A stretch of 64,000 nucleotides of DNA. Origin: Heterodera schachtii (lineage: Eukaryota > Nematoda > Chromadorea > Rhabditida > Heteroderidae). The position numbers were made by a program, and so were the translations under genes. The stretch is from NCBI GenBank assembly GCA_023374025.1, contig SIJG01000036.1:944777-1008776 (forward strand), given 5' to 3'. The notes under the pieces were generated by a model. It did not search any database, had not been told where the DNA came from, and saw only the letters and a list, made by a program, of their open reading frames with translations. Of the stretch, positions 12,292-22,141 are shown piece after piece; within the stretch, counting starts at the first letter, position 1, and each line of letters begins with the position of its first letter.

Positions 12292-13121
12292 TGGTCGACG
12301 CCAAAATAAAATGGCCTGAGGTCATTAAAATGAAAACCACAAACCCAAACACGACAATTTCTGAAATGCGACGGATTTTTGCCACACATGGACTCCCGGA
12401 GCTAATTGTCTCAGACAATGGCCCGCAGTTCACGTCGGGTGAATGGCACCAATACTGCAATTCGCGAGGCATTGAGCATAGTTTGACGCCGCCCTACCAT
12501 CCGATGAGTACTGGAGAAGCCAAAAGGTTTGTCCAGACGTTCAAGCACATGATGCAGCGTCAAAAGGACGGAGGAGTGCCATGTGACGAGGCTTTGCACC
12601 AGGTTTTGGGACTTTACAGAGTGACTCCTCACCCAGCAACAAATGCATCGCCAGCTGAAAAGCTATTTGGTCGCAAATTGCGTACCATGCTTGATTTTGC
12701 ACGCCCAACCGAGGAGAATGCCGATCAGAAGAAGCCAAAACTCAGTCCGACATACAGAGACCGAATCAAAAGAAATTTTGATCGGGGAACGCGAGAACGA
12801 ACTTTTGAAATTGGCCAAAAGGTTTTTGTACGGAATTACCGAGACGAGCCTAAATGGTTCAGCGGTCTGATCTTCACAAAAAACGGGGTGATTTATCTCG
12901 TTCGGACTTTGAGAGGCGTTTGGAAGCGGCACGCTGATCAGCTTAAGCCGGATTTGACGGTCGTAGATCAGCCGAAAAACGAATCCGTGGACAGCGACTC
13001 GGACTTCGATGATCAACAACAGGAGACTGAAGATGAACAGAATGATAGCCCAGCTCCTCCCGACATTCGACGATCACAGCGGACCAAAAAGAAACCGAAG
13101 ATCTTCGACCCAAGCAGCTGA
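12291..13121 (+). pseudogene. Integrase core and C-terminal tail (inserted gypsy)
   Basis: An open stretch of 276 residues opens with MVDAKIKWPEVIKMKTTN and has GLPELIVSDNGPQFTSGE with the second catalytic Asp. At the site of the third acidic residue it reads TGEAKRFVQTFK where relatives read GQAERFVQ, so the catalytic Glu appears replaced by Lys. The C-terminal part (FEIGQKVFVRNYRDEPKW) resembles the gypsy GPY/F-type region. The tail is acidic and then basic (RRSQRTKKKPKIF). Loss of the Glu together with the stop around the first Asp means this integrase should be inactive. Confidence 0.85.
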
Positions 13122-13142
13122 TCTTTGATAAGGAGGGAGGGA

Positions 13143-13367
13143 TGTGATGCATCCATCCCCTTATTCATTTATCGATTATTTTGCTGTCCCTTGACCTCTG
13201 TCCCTCCCCCTCTTATTTGTTATTTAAGTCTCCTCTTCTCTCCCTTATTTCTTCTTCCCAGCGTCATTCATATTTGTGCCGTTGACTCTCTCCTCCCTTT
13301 GCTATGCATTTAATTGTAATTGATTTTCTCCAAATAAATTATTTACAAACTGTTGTCGGACACAACA
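13143..13367 (+). repeat. 3' LTR of the inserted gypsy element
   Basis: 225 bp, TG...CA, preceded by a purine-rich tract and followed by the second copy of the AGGAC target duplication. This LTR and the last 85 bp of the interior lie inside the left arm of the large palindrome; the rest of the element does not. Confidence 0.9.
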
Positions 13368-13864
13368 AGGACCACATTGGATTTGTTGCGCCCGCCACAG
13401 TTTGAGCCAATGGAGCGTCATGAACTGATGGAGCGGCGCTGCAACAAAAGATTTGGCGCTAAACCAAGAGAGTTTAGCCCAGGCGACAAAATCTTCGCCC
13501 GTCACCGAATTTCGCAGAATTGGCGCCCAGGAAACGTCGTCAAAAAGATCGGTGTATTTTATGGCACGACCAATCGGTACCATGCCAACCAAATACGCCC
13601 ACGGCAAATTGAGGACAAAACGATGGACCAATTGAACATTTTCAATGACGTCTTCGGCCTTCCACAACAGGTAAGAGCCCAACTGGAAGACGTACAGCCT
13701 CAAGACGAAGCCGTTCGAAATGAGGCCGCTGAGGATGAAATCGGCCGGGCAGACGAAGAACAGAATGATGGACGGATCGAACAGGAGGAACAGCCCAATG
13801 AGGAAAGAGCGATCACCCCCCGAGTATACCCTCGACGGCCACCGGACCGCTACAGCCCTCATTA
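13368..13864 (+). pseudogene. Older Ty3/gypsy integrase, C-terminal part
   Basis: Continuation of the integrase broken at 9712. TTLDLLRPPQFEPMERHELM, the C-terminal core FSPGDKIFARHRISQNWRPG, then an acidic stretch and a basic end (RRPPDRYSPH) before the stop at 13,862-13,864. This half is uninterrupted. It is followed 20 bp later by a polypurine tract and LTR. A mirror copy lies at 32,588-33,085. Confidence 0.85.
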
Positions 13865-13883
13865 AGCGGAAGCGGCATTTCTT

Positions 13884-14175
13884 AAAAGGGGAGGTGTTAG
13901 GGGCAGCGCCCTTTGGCTTTTGAGTGTGGTGAACATAACGCCACACGCATGCCCTTTGACCCCAATCGATTTCCTCCCCACTGTTCGTTTGTTATTTATA
14001 TTCCCCCTTCCCTCATTCATTTTCACTCTTCCCTCAGTTCACTTTTTTTCCCAATTTCTCTCCATTTATTTTCACCTAAATAATTGTAATTGTCTGCACC
14101 CAAATAAATATTTATATTTGTTGGACACAATACATTGGCTTAGCACGTATTGTGTGGACCGAACACTTTGTTACA
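13884..14175 (+). mobile_element. Polypurine tract and 3' LTR of the older gypsy copy
   Basis: The tract AAAAGGGGAGG (13,884-13,894) is followed by the LTR start TGTTAGGGGC at 13,895. CAAATAAATATTTATAT near 14,101 resembles the polyadenylation region of the inserted element's LTR. The right end is uncertain. TTGGACACAATACA ending at 14,134 parallels the inner element's LTR end, while GTTACA at 14,175 would also give a CA terminus. CACAATAC (14,126) and GTATTGTG (14,147) can pair as a small hairpin. Confidence 0.65.
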
Positions 14176-14309
14176 TTAAAAAAAATTAATTATATTTGTA
14201 ATCGCTAATCGAAAATAGCTGTGGGAGCTCAAAGTGCTGTGGGAGCAAAAAGCAACAGGGGCCAAAATGAAGAGAAGATGGCCCCAAAACAACAGTCATC
14301 CCTCCAGTG

Positions 14310-14384
14310 GTGGATGTGGTCTGGTGGCTAAGACAACGGATCCACGTAAGAGCCCCGAGCGGCGGTTCAAATCCAGCCTTCCAC
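14310..14384 (+). tRNA. tRNA-like sequence, probably degenerate
   Basis: A 75-nt stretch has an internal B box (GGTTCAAATCC, one off consensus), an A-box-like TGGTCTGGTGG, a D-arm (GTC...GAC) and an acceptor pairing GTGGATG with CTTCCAC with one mismatch. The T stem has two mismatches and I cannot form a proper anticodon stem. It may be a tRNA pseudogene or the head of a tRNA-derived SINE. It lies 135-175 bp past the gypsy LTR end. Confidence 0.35.
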
Positions 14385-14399
14385 CCCAATTTTTCGCCT

Positions 14400-17030
14400 A
14401 AATAATATTATTATTTTTCCTTTAAATTAAATCAAGGATTATATGAAACGATCAAAATTGTAGATCTAATTGGATCATCCTATTTTTGAAAAATCATTTC
14501 TTTTTGTTTTTTTTTGACAATTCAACTCATAAAGCAAATCGTATCAAAAAATAAATTTAGTGGTTCATAAAGTAATACAGATCTGATGAGACATCACATA
14601 GTTTAGGTCAACATTTCTTTTTTTCAAAATTGCTTTTGGTTTTATATTTTATAAGTTAATTTTGTATCCAACATTTAATTTTTAAATCTTCAATTACTTT
14701 TTAATCATTATTTTACATAGCCTAATACTGTAATTTTGAAGAAATGCTTTATATATAGTTAGTTATGTATAATTTCTTTAATATTCGTTTCCTTTTATTT
14801 TTTAATTAATTTTCTTTTGCAAATTATTTAACTCTCATTTTAATTTTTTTAGAACAAAATATTTTACTAATTATTATTTTTACTTATATTCTTTGTTAAT
14901 AATATTATTTTATGTTTTCAAATTTTGAAAAATAATTATTTTGTTTTTTTAATTAAAAAAATGTATTTCTTTTTCTTTTGTTTTTTTGGTTTAGATTTTG
15001 AAAATTTATTTTTTTTTAAATTTTGTTGTCACAAAAATTGTGCCAACTTTAATTTTGTTGGCTTTGACTTTATTCTTGTAATCCATACCGCATATGTGTT
15101 GCTTCTTAAAATTGGACATTTTAAGCATTTTTAATTTATAGTGCAATTTTTCACTATTTTTGTCGCTATTTATTAACTATTTATTTTGGTACCCTTCTCA
15201 TGCTGGAAGTTGCGGCCACCGTTGAACTATTTTTTAATACTAAAATAATTACTTAATCATTTATTTATTTTTAGGATTAAATTCCTCTTATGAATTATTT
15301 TTTTAAATTATTTTATTCCTTTTAATGCAAAATTTTGTTAAAAATTAATTTTGAAAAATATAAATTTTTCTATTATTCTTCATAACTAATAATTATTTTT
15401 CTTTTGATTTCATCATTTATAAAATTTATCTATTATTAATTTTATAATTTAATTGACACAATACTGGTCGGCGATGTAAAATAAATGAAGAAATATCATC
15501 AATTGTTATTTTAAGAGAATTCAAATTTTTTTTTTCGAATAACATTTTTTGTTTATATTTTGTTGTCAAAATTGTTTAAAATTTGTTGAATAATAAATAA
15601 TTTGTTAAACATGTAGTAATTAAGAACCTCTATTAAAATAAGCGGTAGTTCTCTGCTTTTTTGATAAAGAATATTAATTAAAACTGACTAATTAAATCGA
15701 TATATCCTGTGCTCAATTTTTGATAAATTACATAATTATATTATGTTTGTTTTTTTATATATTAAATTGTTTCTTGTTTATGGATTGTTTGATGGGTGTT
15801 TAGGTAAATGCACTAATTATTTTCATCTCGTTTTAACCTTCTGCTATTTCGCCTCTTTATCTAATTTGTTTTTACAAAAATTCACACTTTTGTTACTTCG
15901 TCAACCTTTTTATATATATTTGCATTTTTTATCATTTCTAAGTAAATTTTGAATAAATAAATTATTAAAAATGTGCCAATTAAAAACTCTTTCATTAAAA
16001 TATGCGTTAATTTATGCGCTTTCTTTGATTTTTTATATTAAATTTCCTGATTATATTATTTTTAAATTTTTGTAATAAATTATTTCTAATTTATGTTGTT
16101 GGGTGTTAAAATTAATTATTTTTTTGAAATTTAATGTTGTGAGGCTGTGCTCATTATTTTCATCCTCGCTGCTTCTTTTTTATCTTAACTTTATTTATTT
16201 TTAATTATTTTGTTTTGTTAATTATATTTTTAAAATAATATTTATGAATTTTTTATTTTTATTTAAATTCATCAAGTATTTTAATCTCATGATCCTGATA
16301 TATCCATCTTAGGTGTCGGATATTGGGTTGGTCTTGGCAGGAAAGTTATGTGTTATTTGTTTTTTCATTAATGATTTTTCCATTTGAAATTTTGAAGTCT
16401 TGAAATTTTCATATATTTTTATTAAATGTATTTGTTTTTATGGATTTATTCGATTGTATCAATTAAATTAATTAATTTCTTTTATTTTGAATTTGTTCGG
16501 TGTGTCTCTAAAATTGATTAGTTAATTTCTGTTTAATCTCTTAATGTTATTCGAATCTAACACTGACGTAATTATTGACATAATAATTTATGGATTTAAA
16601 TAAAATAATGATTATTTATTATTGTTTTTTTTACAATTTTTAAATGTTTAATTCTTTTTTGTCCATTTACAATTGAATTTGACAAATTAATAGTTTTTAA
16701 TTCTAGAAGCTTTTGTTATTCTCGAAAAAGTTGAATTCCGTGTTTTCTCAATGTAATTTCTTTTTTAATGCCAGTATTTGCTCTTTTGCATTTATAAAAT
16801 CACGAGACCCAAAAAAATATTATAAATGCGCTATAAAATAAATCTAAATTATGAATTGAAAAATGAAAAATTAAAAATGATGTGCTCATTAAATGTTATT
16901 TTTTGTTGGACTGATAAATTTGCTTTTACTGAATTCTTTAAGATAAAACTCAGAGATTTCCTGAAACCTGATTAGCGTATGAATTTTTTAAGAACAAATT
17001 TTTGAATGCACGTAGGAAAAATTATGAAAT
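14400..17030. other. AT-rich sequence within the left palindrome arm
   Basis: T-rich on the plus strand, with short GC-richer islets (for example 15,190-15,225, 16,140-16,180 and 16,290-16,350). The longer open frames are low-complexity hydrophobic and appear by chance; their perfect mirror copies at 29.4-32.0 kb reflect the palindrome, not selection. Confidence 0.7.
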
Positions 17031-17239
17031 CAAATGTCAAGATTTCTTATTAAATCCCCCAATCAGTATGCCTATCCTTGAGGAGGGCGGTGGGAAACAG
17101 CCCCAGCGGACATGAATCACGGAAAAAATCGGCACCTTCAGGGCCAAAAATTTTACCTGTTTTCCTAGACCCATGTCCCCAAAAAATGAATCCGTTCGGC
17201 TGGATGTATATTTTTCTAGTGCTAGACACTTATAAAAAG

Positions 17240-17345
17240 CCAGGACCTTGATTCCATGTTGAATGTTGAACCTGGATTTCCTGGACAAAAAAAAATCAGG
17301 AAAATCCAGGTCCAGGAAAACCCCAGGCCACTCAAGGCCTGGACT
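17240..17345. repeat. Cluster of CCTGGA/TCCAGG words
   Basis: A short region with many copies of CCAGG and CCTGG in both orientations (GAACCTGG, TTTCCTGGAC, AATCCAGG, TCCAGGAAAA, AAGGCCTGG), able to fold on itself. Origin unknown. Mirrored at about 29,107-29,212. Confidence 0.45.
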
Positions 17346-17619
17346 TGGTTTTTTTGAAAAATTTTAAAAAACAAACAAAGTTCTCTGATTATTCGTTCAA
17401 TTCTCAAAACTGTCCTTATCTCTGTACTAAGTTATTGCAAATTATGTGTACATGGAAGCATAAATCAGAAGGAAACAAAAAAACATGGCCCTGACAGAAT
17501 TTTATATACTTAGAATTAGACGGGGTTTTGCTTATAAATGATGGCGCCCCCACAAAGTGTCCCTAATAAACTTGAAATTCTACAAAAAGACGGACGAAGT
17601 ATTATTCGTTAGACTTCGA

Positions 17620-18075
17620 ACTCAGAACGCCGTGTCAAAAATTTTTTAACTTAAATCCTTTTGTCAGAAGTGTACCATTTCAAATCCAATTGACAAAGAG
17701 CACGATTTGGGAGTGGAGTTTGTCGAACAAATGCCGTGACAAATTTTGAGGATGACAAACAACCGACCATCAAGGATGCTGAATTTTCAACGGTGAATTT
17801 TGTGTGTGGAAAAGCAATTTTGGCGGAGATTGCTAATGGTTGAAATGTACGTTTGAAGCGCCGCAGAAAATTTGATTTCCATAATATTCAGGATTTCGGT
17901 GGCAGAAAACCAAAGAAAGTGTCATGGACGAGCCATGACTGAAACCGTTCAACCTTTGGAAGAATTGAGGCGCCGAGCCAGTGACTATGAAGCCTTTGGC
18001 CATGAGTTCCAACAATGCGCTCACGGAAATGATGCGGAGTGGGATGAGAAGTTGCTGGGAAGTCATCTACATTTT
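17620..18075. pseudogene. Unidentified coding-like block, left of foldback element 1
   Basis: Clearly GC-richer than its surroundings, with partial open frames on both strands, none intact. If the foldback element at 18,076-19,192 and one target copy are removed, this block joins directly to the GC-richer 19,193-19,500. The element therefore probably landed inside an older gene or transposon body. I do not recognise any family in the translations. Function unknown. Confidence 0.35.
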
Positions 18076-19192
18076 CGTGGTGAGTCGAAGTGCAAAAAGT
18101 CCGAGTGTGGCGAAGTGCAAAAAGTCCGAGTGTGGGCGAAGTGCAAAAAGTCCGAATGAGTGATGATCGGAAGGGGCGGGTCATTTCAGTACGGAAGAGT
18201 TATTCGAATGATTAATTAATTATTTAATTTATAATTGAATAATAAGCTAATAATAATAAATATATTTGGTTCTATTTAAGTTTACACGACAACAAAAAAA
18301 AAGACACGACCATAGAATAATTTGACAAATTTAAGGCACCGTAACTTTTTTTTAAGAAGCATCCTAATTAAACATTTTTGATATCATTTGATAGCCCTAA
18401 GTGTCCTTTATTTTCCTTTAAAATTTCAGAAAATTTGGTTGAGTTTTGAAAAAAATTCTGCCCGAAAAAGTTTACTAAATCAATTTGAAATTTACAAGCC
18501 ACAACTTTTTTGAAACACAACCTAATTTTTTGAAATCTTAAAAGCAAATAGAGGACATTTAGGACTATCAAAAGATACCAAGATTGTTTAATTTAGATGC
18601 TTCTACGAAAAGTTATGGCACTGATCAAAAATTGATCATTTTTGTGGTGATAAATTATTCAACCAAGTATAACTTTCTATATACAAATCGTAGAACCACC
18701 ATCCCAAACCCAATTCGGTAGAAAATTTTGTGCTCTTTCCAGTGGGCTTGCCCATTTTCACTAGAAAAAATTTCCCAGCCCCCTAGGGATTTCGAAAATT
18801 TTCCCAATTTTCAGTGTATTTTGGGTGTCCCGGTCACTAGGAAGGAGTGATCTGATCAAGTTGGTATAAGAGACTTTTTTGATCAGCAACAAAAGTTATG
18901 CAAGCATGAATTATTTCAAGTTTTTAAATGAACTATAAGATACTTTTTCAGATTTGAGTCAAGACTTTTTGGGGGCACTGTATTTCTCTCACAAATATGT
19001 AATTTGTTTGGGAAATATTAAATATAAATTATAATTATGGTCAGAAAATCTATTAATAGATTAAAATAATTATATTATTAATTAATTAAAATATTATTCG
19101 GTACTGAAATGACCCGCCCCTTCCGATCATCACTCATTCGGACTTTTTGCACTTCGCCCACACTCGGACTTTTTGCACTTCGACACAGCACC
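18076..19192. mobile_element. Foldback element 1 (10-bp ends, 26-bp terminal repeats)
   Basis: The left end is CGTGGTGAGT followed by direct repeats at 18,086-18,110 (25 bp), 18,111-18,136 (26 bp) and a partial third from 18,137. Each begins CGAAGTG and ends in GAGTGTGG(G). The right end is the inverse: a full 26-bp unit at 19,157-19,182, a partial one inside it, and terminal ACACAGCACC (reverse GGTGCTGTGT). The flanks share TACATTTT (18,068-18,075 and 19,193-19,200). Beyond the repeats the inverted match runs on through GATGATCGG and GGGGCGGGTCATTTCAGTAC. The core at about 18,345-18,620 is a second, inner palindrome. No protein coding. A mirror copy is in the right arm. Confidence 0.85.
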
Positions 19193-19500
19193 TACATTTT
19201 ACGGTCAGTATTTTTACAAATTTCTTAGAATCAAATCAAAAAATCGTTTGGATAGTTCACTGTCACCATCATGCCTCTCGGACTTCATCTGTGAAGTCAA
19301 TGAAAGTATCGACAGCCAGGTAGTCGCTTGGACGCTACACGATCAGAGCTGCTCGCCATTTTATTCACAAGCGATAAGGGCGATACACCTTCATCAGGAC
19401 GCCGTCATTATGCGAATATTGGCGGACGCGAAGTACAACAACAATGGTGAAATTCATGGCCTGATGACGGCACTCTGTCTCCAAATTGAAGGACATGCAT
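19193..19500 (+). pseudogene. Unidentified coding-like block, right of foldback element 1
   Basis: An open stretch of about 100 residues reads TFYGQYFYKFLRIKSKNRLD, then SDFICEVNESIDSQVVAWTL and RILADAKYNNNGEIHGLMTA, ending at 19,500. Composition is coding-like and far from the AT-rich background. The right palindrome arm holds the same sequence interrupted by an inserted TIR element. I recognise no family. It could be a decayed host exon or a transposase remnant. Confidence 0.4.
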
Positions 19501-19934
19501 GAAAATTGAAGGATTTCAAGATTTTGATGATTCTGTTTTAATGTCCATGTTCCGTTTAATGAATTTTTTTATTGGATGTTTAATAAAATTACCTATTTAT
19601 TTTCAATCTGTGAAGTTTAGGGTGTGTCTAAAGGTAGAATTCGGATCATTTAGGAACCCTAAAACTTATTCGAATTTTGATCAGCACCATTTGCAGAAGC
19701 ATTTAAATTTATTTTGCAATTTTATGCTAATATTTGTGTCCAGCGTTAAGCAAGGGGCTATATAAATGTCGTATTCGTAATCAGCAACCCCGAAAACCTT
19801 AAAATAGACCCGTTTTCCGGGTTTTTATGAGCTTTTTTGAGTTTTGGACACTTCGTGGGTTTTTACTCTTTTAGACAATTCGTGGCTTGAACAAAACGTG
19901 GCTTGGACAATTTGTGGGTCAGCGTAATTGAAAA
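19501..19934. other. Inner end of the left palindrome arm
   Basis: AT-rich, ending in a distinctive block at 19,800-19,930 with repeated words (GGACACTTCGTGGG, GACAATTCGTGGC, GGACAATTTGTGGG). The mirror copy is at 25,677-25,815 and is more diverged than the outer arm. Confidence 0.6.
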
Positions 19935-19935
19935 A

Positions 19936-21236
19936 ATTCAAAAAATTTCTCATTTTCATTGCCCATATTTATTCTGACAATTCTGGCGGAATTCTTTTTA
20001 AAAAAAAAAAAAAACTATTTATTAACAGAAACAAAAATTCAGCCAATCACCGGCAGCAGCAACAATAAATAAACGAATAAATAAAGATGAAAAGTATACG
20101 ACTGGGTATAATTAATTATTTTTTACACATAAAAAATTATATAATACATAAAAAAGCCATTTTAAATAATATTTTCATAATTATTTATTTTTTTAAATCG
20201 TCGTTAAAGCAATAAAATAAAATAAAATTAACTATTCAATTTATAGACACAACCGAACAAATCCATAAAAAACAAACAGATTAACTATAAAAGATATGAA
20301 AGATAAAACTATTTAAGATTAGATTTAATGAAAACCTAAAAATTGCAGCAATTTTATTTAAAAAATAACAATTCATTTTCTATTGTTTAATTAATAAAAT
20401 GGAAAAATAATTTTTTAATTATAAATAACTAAAAAATGATTGAGGGAAGAGACACAGAGGCTGCGTAACAACGAGTTTAAATCATTTAAAATAATAAAAA
20501 TACAAAAAATATAAAAAATAGATTATTAATTAATTAACTAAAAAAATTTTATGGGTAAAAACTTGAAAATTTTATGAATTCTAAGCATTTATTACGCTAA
20601 ATCTTATAAAAAAAATCACTTTCATTTTTTCAAAGAAATTTAAAAATTGAAATTTATTTTTCAACTTTAATATATTTATGAACATGAAATTTTTTGAATT
20701 ATTCATGATTTTAAAAAACCCGAAAAATTAAGAATTTTTTTTGGGTTTTTGCAGAAAAGTTCAAAATCACAAATTTTTAGTTTTTTCGTTCTAAAAATCT
20801 CTTCCCTTTTTGCCTCACGAGGGAAATGTTAATAACCCGTAAGTCAGCACTAATTAATATTTATTTATTGCAAATCACTATAAAATTGTCAGAAAATTAG
20901 AAAATTATTACATACTTAAGCATCAAAAATAAATCTGTATTTTAGTTAAATTTTGATGAAAAATAATTATGAGAAAAATCCGTCAGAATTAAATAATTAA
21001 TTTGGAATGATAAGGAAAAAATAAAAAGAGAGATGAAACAAAGTGCATAAGCTTACTAACAGAAAAAACATGGAAAAATAAAAAATTATAATAAAATCAG
21101 CATAAAAATTAAGAATATTATTTAAATCCATTAAGAAAAAAGCAATAAAATGATAGAATAAATAATTTATATATAATAAATTTACAAATTAAATTTTTAA
21201 ATTATTTTAATAAAAAAAGCAACAAAGGCGATGATG
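19936..21236. other. AT-rich palindrome spacer, left part
   Basis: A-rich on the plus strand; no coding signal or RNA motif seen. A poly-A run lies at 19,999-20,013. Confidence 0.65.
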
Positions 21237-21245
21237 GAAGAGGTC

Positions 21246-22132
21246 CGTGGTGAGCCGAAGTGACAAAAATATCAGTGTGGTCGAAGTGACAAAAATATCA
21301 GTGTGGGCGAAGTGACAAAAATATCAGTGATCGTAATAATTAAATTTAATTATTATTTAAATTTAATTTGCTAAATAATTAATCATAACTTAGCTTAAAC
21401 TTAGTCTAATTGATCAATCTTAGTTTTAGAACATAGCTCTACATATCCTCTGTTACTTATGTAATTTTTAAAAAATTACTAAAAATTTAAAAGTTGGGAT
21501 CAAAAACTTCCAAAAAATTTAGACTCAACAATTTTGACCCTAACTTTTTTGAAATTCAATAAAATTTTTTGTAATTTAACTGAATAATAGAGTATTCTTT
21601 GGGCTATCTTTTCATATCAAGCGCCGTGTAAATTAATTGAAGTTTGAACAATTTTAATGCATTTAAATGACCTTAGATTTTTTGGATGACTATAAAAATA
21701 TTACACTATTAATTCCTTCATAACTTTTTTTAGAAACAAGCAATTTTAATTTTGTTTATATAATTAGATAGGCCAAAGAATACTCTATTATTCAGTTAAA
21801 TTTCGAAAAAATTTAATGAATTTCAAAAAAGGTAGGGTTAAAATAGTGAAGTCTAAATTTTTCGAGATTTTTTGCTTACAACTTTTTGTAAATTTTTAAT
21901 AATTTTTTAAAAATTACATAAATAGTAGAGGACACTTGGAGCTGTCGCTAAATACTAAATTTCATTAATTTGACTAAGTTTAAGCTAAGTTACTATTAAT
22001 TATTTAGCAAATTAAATTTAAATAATAATTAAATTTAATTATTACGAACACTGATATTTTTGTCACTTCGCCCACACTGATATTTTTGTCACTTCGCCCA
22101 CACTGATATTTTTGTCACTTCGTCCTAGAACC
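21246..22132. mobile_element. Foldback element 2 (10-bp ends, 26-bp terminal repeats)
   Basis: The left end is CGTGGTGAGC, then units at 21,256-21,281, 21,282-21,307 and a partial from 21,308. Each begins CGAAGTGACA and ends CAGTGTGG plus one base. The right end mirrors this with full units at 22,071-22,096 and 22,097-22,122, a partial at 22,050-22,070, and TCCTAGAACC at the tip. The 9-bp GAAGAGGTC flanks it exactly (21,237-21,245 and 22,133-22,141). Inside the repeats the inverted match continues for about 90 bp (AAATTTAATTATTATTTAAA...). The core holds a degenerate copy of the module shared with elements 1, 5 and 6. No coding. Confidence 0.85.
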
Positions 22133-22141
22133 GAAGAGGTC

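Larger units (their letters stand above)
9713..13367 (+). mobile_element. Inserted Ty3/gypsy LTR retrotransposon, defective, perfect TSD
   Basis: Two 225-bp LTRs (9713-9937 and 13,143-13,367) start TG, end CA and differ at two positions by eye (9720 versus 13,150, and TCTGC versus TATGC near the 3' end). They are flanked by the 5-bp duplication AGGAC (9708-9712 and 13,368-13,372). A primer-binding site follows the first LTR and a purine-rich tract (AAGGAGGGAGGGA) precedes the second. The 3.2-kb interior has gag, zinc knuckles, protease, part of RT, an RNase H remnant and integrase. It is shorter than a full gypsy interior (usually 4-6 kb) and carries several frame breaks and deletions. Near-identical LTRs on such a damaged body suggest it was mobilised by proteins supplied from another copy. 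Confidence 0.9.
13058..19935 (+). repeat. Left arm of a giant palindrome
   Basis: This 6.88-kb segment is repeated in inverted orientation at 25,677-33,395. Positions pair at a constant sum of about 46,452-46,453 from the outside in to about 19,395. Further inward the sum is about 45,611, because an 844-bp element interrupts the right arm. By eye the outer 6 kb shows only a handful of substitutions, for example at about 14,104, 14,165, 14,449, 14,788 and 16,805. The innermost 500 bp is more diverged. The outer breakpoint lies inside the inserted gypsy element. Confidence 0.95.

Noticed and set aside
13302..13946. Open frame of 214 residues opposite the gypsy integrase, also at 32,507-33,151
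   Set aside because: Antisense shadow of the real integrase tail; its conservation in the mirror copy is due to the palindrome.
18085..18160. Possible CRISPR array or protein-binding iteron array
   Set aside because: Only two to three units with no unique spacers. Mirror-image units at the other end and target duplications identify a transposon end.
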